From an uncultured Planctomycetales bacterium (GTDB taxonomy: Bacteria > Planctomycetota > Planctomycetia > Isosphaerales > Isosphaeraceae), in assembly GCA_903926465.1 (NCBI GenBank), contig CAIYJE010000067.1:186001-250000 (forward strand): a stretch of DNA of 64,000 nucleotides. Direction: 5' to 3'. The notes under the pieces were generated by a model. That model made no database searches. It was not told the origin of the DNA and saw nothing but the letters and a program-made list of their open reading frames with translations. Below are positions 1 to 9,072 of the stretch, in pieces (position 1 is the first letter of the stretch; every line of letters starts with the position of its first letter). The position numbers were made by a program, and so were the translations under genes.

Positions 1-3000
1 TTCCTCTGAGGGATATCCGAACAGGTGTTCGGCCGCTCGGTTCCAGCTCTTGATGTTCCCCGCCAGATCCATCCCGATGATGGCATCCTCCGACGATTCC
101 ACGATGGCCGCCAGGTTCTGGTTCGCTTCTTCCGCCAGACGGCGTTCTTCCAGTGCGGCCCGGTTGGCTTGCAGCGTTTCATTCGCGCTCTTGAGCAGGG
201 CGTCTTCCGTCTGCTTACGGCTCACGCTTGCGGCAATCATCTTGGCTGCGGAGCCGATGGCGTTCAGGGTCGCTTCCGAGAGTGGAAGCCGTGAGAACAT
301 GGCAACCACCCCCATCAACCGCCCCTCGACAACCAAGGGATAGCCGGCAAATGCAACCAGGCCCTCCTGGGTTGCCCACTCCTGGTCTCCCACGCGTGGA
401 TCACCGATGACCTGGTTCGTGAGGTGAGGTTTGCCCTCTTGGGCAATCAGGCCGATCTTGAACTGCCCAACGGGAACCCGAGCATGTGGCCCGTTGGTGT
501 GGGTATAAAGCCCTGCACTGGCTTGCAATTCCAGGAGGGCGCCATCCTCAGACAGGGTCCAGACCCGTGCGAACGCCGCTCCCAGGTGGCTCACAATGGC
601 GGCCGTACAAGCCTGGAGCATCTCTTTGAGACTGGATTTACTGGCGAGTACCGAGCCAATTTCCTGCCCCATCGCCAGCAAGCGAACTCGCTCTCGAAGT
701 TCCAAATTGGCCCGTTCCGTATCGAGCTTGGATTGCTGGAGGGCCTCTTCGGCCCGTTTTCGTTCGATGAATTGCCCAATTTGGTTGCCGAGGTCGGTCA
801 TCAATTGCAGAACATCGGCTTCTTCAGGGCGAACCCGATGACTGAAGACCTCAATGACTCCGCTGATTTCGTCTTCCACAATAATGGGAAAGGCCGCGGC
901 AGACTGGATATCGCACTGAATTGCAGCCTGAATTCTGGGAAAATTCTCGTCATGGCGAACCTCGGTAATCCAGGCCGATTTGCGTGCGGTCCAGACCCGT
1001 CCTGGGAGTCCATGTCCCGGCTGAAATTCCAGTGCGATAGAGAGGTCCATGAACTCGGTCATGGGGCACTCGGGGGCGTTCCAGGAGTGAACATACCGTA
1101 AAACCTGAGCCTCGCGGTTCACCACGAAAACCTGCCCTAGGGTCCAGTCAAGCTGTTCGCAGATCGCTTGCAGAATTTGTGGAATTGCCACTTCCACGTT
1201 GTGTGATTCCGCCAGAATATTGCTGATAGCGTAGCGAGTTGCGGTCTGTCTCGCGGTCCGTTTGCGTTCGCTGATATCCCGGGCGATTTTCGAGATGCCG
1301 ATGATTTTCCCTTCCGAATCTCTAACAGGCGAGATCGTCAGAGAAACCGGTACCAGACTGCCGTCTTTACGCCGGCAGTAGGCTTCCTGAAACTTGGGCC
1401 GATCTCCCTGGCTCATCCAGCTCATGGCCTGAAGCCACTGGTCGTCGGTTCCTGTGGGTATAAGCAGATCGAGTGTGCCACCAATGACTTCTTCAGGAGT
1501 GTAGCCAAACAAGACCGTTGCGCCTGGGTTCCAGCTCTGAACGATGCCGTTCAGGTTTGTGCTGATGATGGCAACCTCGGCCGAATTGACAACCTCGGCC
1601 AGATGGAGCCGGCCTTCTTCGGCACGCCGATGAGCTTCTGTGAGTGCCACGCGATCTGTGACGTCTCGGGCCACGGCATAGATTGCCCGCTCCTCGGGCA
1701 CCTGGCGAGCGTTCCATTCCAGCCAGAGATAGTGACCATCGGCATGCCGGTAACGATTCAGGAACTGGATCGCTGGCTGGCCCAGCATCATCTGTTCAAC
1801 CTGAGTCATGGTTTGTTCTCGATCATCGGGATGAACGAAATCGAGAAACGGGCGAGAGGTTAACTCTTCGGTTGAATACCCTAGTACTTGCGTGAACTTC
1901 TCATTGACTCGTTCAAACCGGCCCTGATGATCGGCAATGCCGAAAAGGTCCACAGAAAGGTCAAAGAACCGGACCAGATCTCGTTCAGCCCGGCGCTGTT
2001 CGGACTGGAGATAATCCATGACCGCGTCGGCCACTTCCACCGCGCTAGAAGGTCGGTCTGAAGGCTCGGGAGAGAGGCATTGCTGGGCCAGTTTGATAAG
2101 TTGGTAGGGTGCGGAACAGGCTTCCAGCCGCTCCATCGGCTCCGCCACATCGGCTTCAACCGCCTTGGCAAAAATCTCGGATAGGTCATTGCCGGTGTAA
2201 GGCGGTTTTCCGGTCAGAATTTCGCACAGAATTGAGCCCAGCGCAAAGACGTCGGCACGCTTATCGACCCGGTCGATTTCTCCACGGGCTTGCTCAGGTG
2301 CAAAGTAGGCCGGAGTCCCAAAGATGGTGCCGATCTCGGTCTTCATCAAGCGGAAGTGGACCGGTGGTGCAATGATGTCTGGCTCGTCTGCCGGAAGCTC
2401 CGTTTCGGAGATCATCATGGATTCCAGAACATCGTCCTCGCCAAGGACCTTGGCCAGGCCCCAGTCCATCACATTCACTGCGCCGAACTCACCGACCATG
2501 ATATTGGCCGGCTTCAGATCCCGATGAATGATCTCATGCGTGTGAGAGTAGGCCACCGCTTCGCACACTTTGCCGAAAATGAAAAGCAGTTGCTCAAATT
2601 CATCCTTGGGGTTGTTGCGGCGTGCCAGGGTCTGCTGAAGGGTTTCCCCGTGTACGAGTTTCATCACGAAGAAGGGGCGACCGTCTGTGAGCCGACCCAG
2701 TTCGTGAATGGAAACGATTCCCGCATGCTGGAGGCGTCCGGTAATTCTGGCCTCGTCCAGAAAGCGGTCGATCAGGCTCCGATTTTCCCTGAGCCTCTCC
2801 AGCAAAACCTTGATCGCCACTTCTCGATCTAGCAGGGTGTCCCAACCGGCAAAGATGACGCCCATGCCGCCATGGCCAATCTCTGCGCCCAGCTTGTAGC
2901 GATTGGCAAGCAGAGACGGGTCTGTCGAAGGGGGCAGGTTGGTATTGGCCGTTGGTAAATCGAGCACAAGCAGATCGGTGTCAAGCGTGAAATTCATGGA

Positions 3001-3141
3001 GGTGGCCGCAACCTCCAGGTCGCGGTCCCATCCCACGGTTTCTGGTCCGATGAATTCCGTGACGAAGTCGCTCTCGGATACCTGGGGGTCCGAACGGCTG
3101 GCCTGTGGTTCTATGGATTCCGAATCGTCCGGTATCGCCAT
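1..3141 (-). CDS. Ser/Thr protein kinase with PAS and GAF sensor domains (partial, C-terminus outside window)
   Basis: The reading frame is open for 1047 codons from the ATG at 3141 to the window edge. A Pkn2/Hanks-type kinase domain lies at about residues 84-370, with a Gly-rich loop (IGHGGMGVIF), VAIK lysine 111, HRDLKPAN with catalytic Asp 208, the DWG variant of DFG, and an APE motif. A PAS domain follows near 389-505, a second PAS near 514-625, a GAF near 628-800, a second GAF near 818-985, and a third PAS begins near 1009 and is cut off. No membrane segment is visible, so it is probably a cytoplasmic sensor that couples small-molecule or redox sensing to phosphorylation. The PAS-GAF-GAF-PAS tail resembles the input half of histidine kinases, so a HisKA/HATPase end beyond the window is possible. 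The kinase call is secure; ligand and output are unknown. Confidence 0.93.
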   Translation of the reverse strand, partial: MAIPDDSESIEPQASRSDPQVSESDFVTEFIGPETVGWDRDLEVAATSMNFTLDTDLLVLDLPTANTNLPPSTDPSLLANRYKLGAEIGHGGMGVIFAGWDTLLDREVAIKVLLERLRENRSLIDRFLDEARITGRLQHAGIVSIHELGRLTDGRPFFVMKLVHGETLQQTLARRNNPKDEFEQLLFIFGKVCEAVAYSHTHEIIHRDLKPANIMVGEFGAVNVMDWGLAKVLGEDDVLESMMISETELPADEPDIIAPPVHFRLMKTEIGTIFGTPAYFAPEQARGEIDRVDKRADVFALGSILCEILTGKPPYTGNDLSEIFAKAVEADVAEPMERLEACSAPYQLIKLAQQCLSPEPSDRPSSAVEVADAVMDYLQSEQRRAERDLVRFFDLSVDLFGIADHQGRFERVNEKFTQVLGYSTEELTSRPFLDFVHPDDREQTMTQVEQMMLGQPAIQFLNRYRHADGHYLWLEWNARQVPEERAIYAVARDVTDRVALTEAHRRAEEGRLHLAEVVNSAEVAIISTNLNGIVQSWNPGATVLFGYTPEEVIGGTLDLLIPTGTDDQWLQAMSWMSQGDRPKFQEAYCRRKDGSLVPVSLTISPVRDSEGKIIGISKIARDISERKRTARQTATRYAISNILAESHNVEVAIPQILQAICEQLDWTLGQVFVVNREAQVLRYVHSWNAPECPMTEFMDLSIALEFQPGHGLPGRVWTARKSAWITEVRHDENFPRIQAAIQCDIQSAAAFPIIVEDEISGVIEVFSHRVRPEEADVLQLMTDLGNQIGQFIERKRAEEALQQSKLDTERANLELRERVRLLAMGQEIGSVLASKSSLKEMLQACTAAIVSHLGAAFARVWTLSEDGALLELQASAGLYTHTNGPHARVPVGQFKIGLIAQEGKPHLTNQVIGDPRVGDQEWATQEGLVAFAGYPLVVEGRLMGVVAMFSRLPLSEATLNAIGSAAKMIAASVSRKQTEDALLKSANETLQANRAALEERRLAEEANQNLAAIVESSEDAIIGMDLAGNIKSWNRAAEHLFGYPSEE

Positions 3142-3314
3142 GGAAATCTGCCTTGCCGCACAAGGCTCTCTGAGCAAGGTGAGAGTCTAGTCTGGCCGCA
3201 TGACAAAAGCAGGTCTTGTTGCTAAGCCAACTGTCTGAATAACAAACGACAGTTTAACCTGAAATCAAAACCAGACTCCACCCTCAAGCCTCTCTGGCTC
3301 AATTTCCTGAGAGA

Positions 3315-3641
3315 TCAGGCATGCTTTCCGCCACGGATCAGCCGAGCGGCTCCGCTCCAGAGTTGCATCACCACCGCGCGTGCCATGATAAACGGCGTTG
3401 CGGGGTGTTTAAGAATGGTGGGCAGGTTGCGTTCGAAGATGAAATGCCCAGACCACATGAACACATAGCCGCCCAGAAACAGCCACAAAGACCACCAGGG
3501 CCTGAATGGTAAGAGTAGCAGGGAAGCGCCCACCATGGGCCACCCCACAAACAAGTGGAGAAAGTGGTTGATTGGGTTTGTGTGGTCTTCTCGGTATTTC
3601 TCAACCACCTGTTCGAATTTGGAGGAACTCGCGCTCGACAT
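3315..3641 (-). CDS. DUF962/Mpo1-like small membrane protein
   Basis: This 108-residue protein has the DUF962 pattern: an N-terminal region with HTNPINHFLH, then two hydrophobic stretches (about residues 33-46 and 49-63) and a conserved HFIFERNLP segment. Family knowledge: the yeast member Mpo1 is an iron-dependent dioxygenase of 2-hydroxy fatty acid alpha-oxidation that depends on conserved histidines. Bacterial members are mostly uncharacterised, so lipid oxidation here is only inference. It lies between the kinase gene and the cytochrome gene on the same strand, with gaps of about 160-170 bp on both sides, and is probably transcribed separately. The ATG at 3641 follows GGAAAGGATG-like purine-rich sequence. 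Confidence 0.75.
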   Translation of the reverse strand: MSSASSSKFEQVVEKYREDHTNPINHFLHLFVGWPMVGASLLLLPFRPWWSLWLFLGGYVFMWSGHFIFERNLPTILKHPATPFIMARAVVMQLWSGAARLIRGGKHA

Positions 3642-3799
3642 CGGACATCCTTTCCGTGAGACCTGAAAACCAACACGTTTGTAAGGCAGGCCAAATCGGC
3701 CGGCGGATTCAATGTCCTGGAAATTCGGCCTGGTAGCGAATTTCAGGAGCAGCCGTTGATACGGCCTGGGGCTGCGACAACACGGTACAGTTCGGGTTT

Positions 3800-5431
3800 T
3801 CAGGGCGTTGCGGCTGCGGTCGCCGGAGTGAGGCCCTTGTGAACCGCCGGGCTGGAATAGTCATCCAGTTTGTTATGAATGACCTGTGGCCAGTACTTGG
3901 CGAAGTCAAATTTGGGATCATTGTCTTCGTCATGGCAACTGATGCAGCGGTGGTTCCGGTCGAAGTCATCACTGGTGCGTTTCACTGCTCGCCTGAGCGC
4001 CAGATCGTCTGGTTCCGCCGAGTGCCTGGATCCTGGCCCATGGCAGTTTTCGCATTGGTTCCCCTTGAGCTGGGGAGTCCTTTCCAGTGAAACGAAGCCG
4101 CCAGCGTACTCAAAACCGGTGGTGTGGCAAGAGATACACGCGGCGTCGTGCTCTCGGTTTCGGCCATCGTCTCGGGGGTCATTGATCAGGGGTGCATAGG
4201 CCAGGGCATGCTTGGTATTGGCCCATTTCGAGAAAGTATTGGGGTGGCATTGCTTGCACGATTCCGCCCCAACGTAGGTGGCATCTGTCGGGGTATCGAA
4301 CAGGGCGTAGGGGCGTTTGGGAAAGGTCCCCAGAACGTCGGTTTCTTTGAGAAGTTTCTGAAAGTCATCGCCAATCAGGGAATAAACGTTCTGGGCCATT
4401 GAGCGGAGCGGGTCCAGGTTTTCGTTCAACTCCACCCGTTTATAGCGCATCGGTTCCTGGGTGCCTGGGTAGAGCCCGATGACGCCGAGATTCATCCCTT
4501 TCCGGCCAACGCTCACAAGCCAGGTCTTGCCTTTATTCAGAACGTCAGGGGCTACGACCGCGTCTGTGTAGGCCGATGTTGCCACAATCAGGTCGAATCC
4601 AGGGAATTGTTCGGCCAGAGATCGAGCCATCTCTGCGGGCCCTTGCACCATAAGCACCTGGAAGGTCGTTGCTTTCTCCAGGTCGGCCAGCACGGAGGGT
4701 AGCGCCAATTCTGGTGCCTGCACGGTGATCAGGGCATCTTTGTCGGCATCTTGCAGGGCAGCGAACGCGGCAGGATCGATCACGGCCGTAACGCCTACGC
4801 GGGTTGAACCGATGGAAATCTGAACGCTGGGCCGAATCTTGGATTCAAAGCCAAGCCCCGGCGTGGGGGTCACGTTTGCGGCCACCGCTTTGAGCGAAGT
4901 GGCGTCCTCAGACAGCGTGTTTTCCAGTTGCATCATCGTTTCGCCAGTGCCAAGCTTGAGGTCATCCACCGATAACCCAAGCGCTCCGTAGCCCATCATC
5001 TGCATGGCTCTGAGCGTGGTCCCGTATTTCAAGCGGGTCTGTGTCGGTCCACCGCGAGACTTGCCTTCATCCTGACCCAGGCTTCCCAGATCGATCAGAC
5101 CCAGATTCCAGCCCCGCTCACGGAGCATTTCCACGAACGTCGCGCGACGCACCAGCCCACCTTTTTGGCTGGCTGAGCAACCGCAGGGCTCATGGTAGCC
5201 AATCATCTGTCCAGAGATGATCAAGGCTCCTTCAAACCCAGAACCAGGCTCGGTGGGCCAGTCTGCCAGCAGTTTTCTTGGGTCTTTTTTATCGGATAGG
5301 TTTGTTGCGGCCGGTTTAAGGTCGGTTTCCTTGGGTGAAGGAGTACCCGATTGCCCGCAACCAATCACCACCAGGACCGCGCTCGAAAGCAAAATTGCCG
5401 CCAGGGCAGGCATAGTCGCGGTCACTCGCAT
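3800..5431 (-). CDS. Tetraheme cytochrome c lipoprotein with N-terminal phosphoesterase-like region
   Basis: This 543-residue protein begins with a lipoprotein signal (hydrophobic 8-23, lipobox VIGC with Cys 25). Residues about 66-340 contain GYHEPCGCSASQKGG and resemble the metallophosphatase/5'-nucleotidase-like domain often placed before cytochrome c554-type modules. The C-terminal 150 residues hold four CXXCH heme sites at 392, 432, 460 and 496, so it should be a membrane-anchored periplasmic multiheme electron carrier. The spacing suits the cytochrome c554 family. The DUF1573 gene ends about 150 bp upstream on the same strand, and both encode exported proteins. The electron donor and acceptor cannot be told from sequence, and the enzymatic status of the phosphoesterase-like part is unknown. 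Confidence 0.85.
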   Translation of the reverse strand: MRVTATMPALAAILLSSAVLVVIGCGQSGTPSPKETDLKPAATNLSDKKDPRKLLADWPTEPGSGFEGALIISGQMIGYHEPCGCSASQKGGLVRRATFVEMLRERGWNLGLIDLGSLGQDEGKSRGGPTQTRLKYGTTLRAMQMMGYGALGLSVDDLKLGTGETMMQLENTLSEDATSLKAVAANVTPTPGLGFESKIRPSVQISIGSTRVGVTAVIDPAAFAALQDADKDALITVQAPELALPSVLADLEKATTFQVLMVQGPAEMARSLAEQFPGFDLIVATSAYTDAVVAPDVLNKGKTWLVSVGRKGMNLGVIGLYPGTQEPMRYKRVELNENLDPLRSMAQNVYSLIGDDFQKLLKETDVLGTFPKRPYALFDTPTDATYVGAESCKQCHPNTFSKWANTKHALAYAPLINDPRDDGRNREHDAACISCHTTGFEYAGGFVSLERTPQLKGNQCENCHGPGSRHSAEPDDLALRRAVKRTSDDFDRNHRCISCHDEDNDPKFDFAKYWPQVIHNKLDDYSSPAVHKGLTPATAAATP

Positions 5432-5470
5432 GAATCTTCAATCCTTCCCTGGAGAGAGTTATGAGCGAAC

Positions 5471-5489
5471 GGGGCTCGTTTTGAGCCCC
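5471..5489. other. Intercistronic hairpin
   Basis: A 7-bp GC stem (GGGGCTC/GAGCCCC) with a 5-base loop lies between the DUF1573 gene and the cytochrome gene. It has no T tract on the minus strand, so it is more likely an mRNA processing or stability element than a terminator. Confidence 0.35.
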
Positions 5490-5580
5490 GGGCTTGCTTG
5501 TTGCAAGGTTGGCAAAAGCGCACCGTGGCTGGTACGTCGCCCGGCTTGTTGACACCCAGGGATTGGTCCCGGGTGCCTGG

Positions 5581-6696
5581 TCATTCCTCGGCGTCAATGG
5601 TTGCGCTCAGCGGCACGCGAACCTGTTGCACGCTGGGGTGATTGGTCTTCAAAACCACATCGCCACTGATCAGGCCGGCAGGGGTTCCTGGTGGAATCTT
5701 GAGTGCCAGGCGGTACCGAGTGACCTTGGAATCGGTGTTGGCATCCTCGGCTTTTGAGACGGAGACTTCAACACCTTGGGGCTGATTGACCACTTCAAAC
5801 GTGGTATCCGCCTGGTCACGCACCGACATCACCGCCGAGAGGTTTGCACCTCGAGAGGACGTGGTTTGGGCTCGAACCACTTCGGGGAAGATGACAATGG
5901 CGCCGGTCCGCTTACCGCGAACCTGAATCACCAATTCAGACTCGCTGGGGTGGTCTGTTTTCACCGTGATGGTCTCGGCAAAGGTGCCGAGTTCGGGCGA
6001 GGGAAGAACCCGAACATCCAGGCGATACCCATCCTGGTACTTCAGATGAGACTTTTCCTCGTCGGACAGGGGCTTGATCTCAAGCCCGACCTGCTGAGGG
6101 TTGCTGGGAATGGATTCCAGAATCTTCAGGTCGGTGTGGTCATAAGAGGTCAACGCCATGCGCCCTTCGGTGGGCTTGTCATTGGGAATTGAGCCGAAGT
6201 CGAAGACCGGTGGGTCTGGATTCGTGACCAGTGCTGGGAACACTTCGCCACGAATTGAGAAGAAAATTTCGGGTTGGTCAGGATCGGAGGTCTGAACGCT
6301 GGCCCGCTGGTCAAATTTACCGGCGTCCTTGGTATTGAAGGTCAGGGTGATCTCTGTGGACTCGCCTGGCGGAACCGTGAAGTCTCGTTCACCGTTTTCG
6401 AAATTGGCCACCGTGCACATGCAGGATTTACTGCCAGGGAGCAGTTTCAGAGGCGCATCCCCCACATTTTTGATAGTGAACTTTTGCTCACCCTTCCAGT
6501 GGATGGCATGGCGGCCAAAATTGTAGGTTGGCTCTCCTTTGAGATAAACCTTGCCAGCCGGCTTGCTCCCGCCAACACTGCCGGTGGGGAAGGCTACACC
6601 ATTCCCATTGACCTCGGAAGGCGGTAGAGAAAGCAGCACAGGAATGGCTGCGGAAACCAGAACGACTCCCACGATCAGCAAAATCCAGCGAGTCAT
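5581..6696 (-). CDS. DUF1573 domain protein, membrane-anchored and exported
   Basis: The 371-residue protein has an N-terminal hydrophobic anchor (residues about 5-24), followed by Ig/ASH-like beta-rich repeats. The first (about residues 55-155) carries the DUF1573 hallmarks: a KFTIKNVGDAPLKL strand, a CMC cysteine pair after GSKS, and PPGESTEITLTFNT. Further repeats of the same kind fill the rest ([46 protein letters not shown]). Such proteins are abundant in planctomycetes and Bacteroidetes and probably act extracytoplasmically in binding or scaffolding; no enzymatic role is known. It precedes the tetraheme lipoprotein on the same strand, which suggests co-expression. Confidence 0.85.
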   Translation of the reverse strand: MTRWILLIVGVVLVSAAIPVLLSLPPSEVNGNGVAFPTGSVGGSKPAGKVYLKGEPTYNFGRHAIHWKGEQKFTIKNVGDAPLKLLPGSKSCMCTVANFENGERDFTVPPGESTEITLTFNTKDAGKFDQRASVQTSDPDQPEIFFSIRGEVFPALVTNPDPPVFDFGSIPNDKPTEGRMALTSYDHTDLKILESIPSNPQQVGLEIKPLSDEEKSHLKYQDGYRLDVRVLPSPELGTFAETITVKTDHPSESELVIQVRGKRTGAIVIFPEVVRAQTTSSRGANLSAVMSVRDQADTTFEVVNQPQGVEVSVSKAEDANTDSKVTRYRLALKIPPGTPAGLISGDVVLKTNHPSVQQVRVPLSATIDAEE

Positions 6697-6959
6697 GCAA
6701 CATCACCCTCGCGTACAGAGGCCTGGAACTCGCCCGCGAAAATGGTGATTCAAAACCAGCGCAAGCGACCACCAACCGTACACATTATGAATTTTAGGGC
6801 GAGCCTGAATCTTCGGTCAAGCGAGGCTCGTCCTCCTCGTCCAATTCCTGGTGCCCAATTCGATCGACTACGCCGCGAGAATCAAACGCGTTAAGATAAC
6901 CGAATCACCCAGATCGACTTCGCAAGGACGCCTCAAGGAACTTCCAGGGAACGCCGCCA

Positions 6960-7313
6960 ATGGGTTACCGCCTCTATGTTGGAAACCTCCCCTATACGAC
7001 TGACGATAGTGCGCTCGCCTCGCTATTTCGGCCGTTTGGGCAAGTTCTGAGCAGCCAAGTGGTGACCGACCGAGATTCCGGCAAAAGTCGGGGCTTTGGC
7101 TTCATTGAGATGAGCCAGGAGGCCGATCTGGCCAGGGCGAATGAGGCGTTGAACGGCCAGCCTTACGAAGGCCACCTCCTGAACCTGCTTGAAGCTCGTG
7201 AGCGTGAGGACGGCCGTCGGCAGCCCGCCGAGCCCCTCCTCGAATCTTCCGTTCGGCCGCAGCCAGTGGGGCTCTCCCTGGCGCGTCGCCTGGGCCAGCG
7301 AACCAGACGCTAA
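6960..7313 (+). CDS. Single RRM RNA-binding protein
   Basis: The 117-residue protein has one RNA recognition motif at residues 4-82, with RNP2 LYVGNL (residues 5-10) and RNP1 KSRGFGFIEM. The aromatic residues that stack on RNA bases are present in both motifs (Tyr in RNP2, Phe in RNP1). The C-terminal 35 residues are Arg/Pro/Ser-rich without a fold I recognise. Bacterial single-RRM proteins (cyanobacterial Rbp type) bind RNA and are often linked to stress or cold responses; the target here is unknown. It stands alone at the head of a plus-strand run with the NifU-like gene 35 bp downstream. A GGGAA element sits about nine bases before the ATG. Confidence 0.9.
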   Translation: MGYRLYVGNLPYTTDDSALASLFRPFGQVLSSQVVTDRDSGKSRGFGFIEMSQEADLARANEALNGQPYEGHLLNLLEAREREDGRRQPAEPLLESSVRPQPVGLSLARRLGQRTRR

Positions 7314-7348
7314 CCTTTCAAGCGACTTGTCCAACCAAGGTGGTTTTT

Positions 7349-7609
7349 ATGGTTCAGCCTTCCCAGATTCCGGATGCCGGCCTGTTGCAGCGAGTGCGCG
7401 CGGTTCTTGAGCGAGAGTTGAAAACCGGTGTTCTGGCCGGTGAAGACGATGTTGAACTGGTAAGTATCGATTCAGATCAGATTGTTCAGGTACGAATTGC
7501 CGGGGGCTGTGCCAGTTGTCCTGCGACCCTGGTGCCGCTGGTGTTTGGGCTTGAGAAGGCGATCAAGCTGGAAGTCCCGGAAATTCGTTTCGTTGAGGCA
7601 GTCCCTTGA
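7349..7609 (+). CDS. NifU C-terminal domain protein (Fe-S scaffold/carrier)
   Basis: At 86 residues this is a stand-alone NifU-like C-terminal domain. The Fe-S ligands are in GGCASCPAT, with Cys 54 and Cys 57 in the invariant CXXC. Family role: assembly or delivery of [4Fe-4S] clusters to client apoproteins. The ATG at 7349 is preferred over an in-frame GTG at 7340 because AAGGTGG lies just five bases before it. The next gene is hemW, a radical SAM protein that itself needs an Fe-S cluster, and its reading frame abuts this one. Co-transcription is therefore likely. Confidence 0.88.
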   Translation: MVQPSQIPDAGLLQRVRAVLERELKTGVLAGEDDVELVSIDSDQIVQVRIAGGCASCPATLVPLVFGLEKAIKLEVPEIRFVEAVP

Positions 7610-7674
7610 AGGGAACCGAACAGATTCCAGAGCGGTATCACTCTTCTCGCGGCAAAATCCAGGCAGGGCAAGTC

Positions 7675-8826
7675 GTGAGTTCTGGGACAAGTGGCAGCCA
7701 TACTCCGCGTGCGGCCTACATTCACGTTCCGTTTTGCGCCCACAAGTGTGGTTATTGTGACTTTGCCTCACTGGCAGGCTCTGATCACCTGGCCGACCGG
7801 TACTTGGTCGCGCTCGAACGTGAAATGGCCATGAGGTTGAGCGAGCCTCGGCCCGTGGACACGATCTTCATTGGCGGAGGAACGCCAACCCGCCTGGATG
7901 CCAGTCAGCTTGCGCGATTGCTATCCGCCGTTGCCCACTGGTTCCCCTTGGATGCGGGTGGAGAGTGGACGGTTGAGGCTAATCCCGGCACGCTTGACGA
8001 GTCCAAGGTCGAGGTTTTGCATCGAGGTGGGGTGAACCGGGTCAGCCTGGGAGCGCAATCGTTCCATCGCCCGTCGCTGAAGGTGCTTGAACGAAATCAT
8101 GACCCGGAAGACGTACCGAAGGCGGTAGACTGGGTCCGTTCGGCATTCGATCGCTGGTCGCTCGACCTCATCTTTGGGGTACCTGGTTCAACCCTGGAAC
8201 ACTGGTCGAACGACCTGGAACAAGCCCTTGCGCTGGGTCCTGATCACCTTTCCTGTTACGGCCTGACCTTTGAGAAGGGGACATTGCTCTGGAAGCAGCA
8301 GGCGGACGGGGCGGTTCACGCGATTGACGAAGATGTGGAGTATGCCCAGTTCGCCTACGCCCTGGATCGCTTGGCGAGTGCTGGGTTGCGGCAGTATGAA
8401 ATTTCCAATCATGCGCGGCCTGGTCAGGAGTGTCGTCACAACCTGGTCTACTGGTCAAATGCCCCTTACTTCGGAGTTGGCCTGGGGGCCGCCCGGTTTG
8501 TGGATCGGGTGCGTGCAATCAATACGCGGGATTTGATGGCGTATTTGAAACGAGTTGAGGCAGGGGATGACCCAACAGGTCCAAGCGAGCAGCTTGAAAC
8601 TGATGAGTTTGCCAGAGAAACGCTGATGCTCATGCTCAGACGGACCCAGTTGGGGGTCAATCGCCAAGAGTTCCAGGAACGGACCGGGGTCTCGCTGGAA
8701 AGCGTGGCAGGAGAGAGCCTTGGCCGTCATATCCAGCGCGGAAACCTGGAAGATGACGGTCAGAAGGTCTGGCTCACAAGACAGGGAATATTTGTGGCCG
8801 ACATGGTGCTGGCCGACATGCTCTAG
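7675..8826 (+). CDS. hemW: HemW-type radical SAM heme chaperone
   Basis: This is a coproporphyrinogen III oxidase-like radical SAM protein. AYIHVPFC leads into CAHKCGYCDF, the CX3CX2C cluster motif. GGGTPTRL, the SAM-binding VEANPGTL segment and HNLVYWSNAPYFGVGLGA match the HemW subgroup, which acts as a heme chaperone rather than a true HemN oxidase. The frame opens at TTG 7606, but the GTG at 7675 has an AGGG seven bases upstream and gives 383 residues, close to the family norm; the upstream 23 codons look non-conserved. It is the last gene of the RRM-nifU-hemW run. HemN activity cannot be excluded from sequence alone, but the short N-terminus argues for HemW. Confidence 0.88.
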   Translation: MSSGTSGSHTPRAAYIHVPFCAHKCGYCDFASLAGSDHLADRYLVALEREMAMRLSEPRPVDTIFIGGGTPTRLDASQLARLLSAVAHWFPLDAGGEWTVEANPGTLDESKVEVLHRGGVNRVSLGAQSFHRPSLKVLERNHDPEDVPKAVDWVRSAFDRWSLDLIFGVPGSTLEHWSNDLEQALALGPDHLSCYGLTFEKGTLLWKQQADGAVHAIDEDVEYAQFAYALDRLASAGLRQYEISNHARPGQECRHNLVYWSNAPYFGVGLGAARFVDRVRAINTRDLMAYLKRVEAGDDPTGPSEQLETDEFARETLMLMLRRTQLGVNRQEFQERTGVSLESVAGESLGRHIQRGNLEDDGQKVWLTRQGIFVADMVLADML

Positions 8827-9072
8827 TTGCGTTCCGCTCAATTGTCCAAAACGAGCCCGAAGCGACGGCCAGTGGATCTGTTATTTACCTAGGAAGGGCC
8901 GTGCGATTTTGACCAGCTGGATTTGTCGCGGAGTCGATCATTCGGTTGGAGATCGACCCGCTGGTGCTTCGGGAAATGGGACGGAAAGAGAGCCACCTGC
9001 TAGGAGTTCGGGCTCGTATTCGGAGAAAAAGCCCACGCTCATGCGTCGGGCTCATATTTCCGGCCTCAGGAA

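Noticed and set aside
424-1101. 225-residue plus-strand open frame
   Set aside because: It lies opposite the kinase GAF region, which has strong domain support; the plus frame has no recognisable domain.
5471-5489. Hairpin read as a terminator
   Set aside because: No T tract follows on the transcribed (minus) strand, so it is listed only as a hairpin.
8827-9072. Possible gene remnant between hemW and the ParB-like gene
   Set aside because: A frame near 8930-9100 translates to a plausible helical stretch (IIRLEIDPLVLREMG) but has no good start and no match to any family I recognise; called intergenic.
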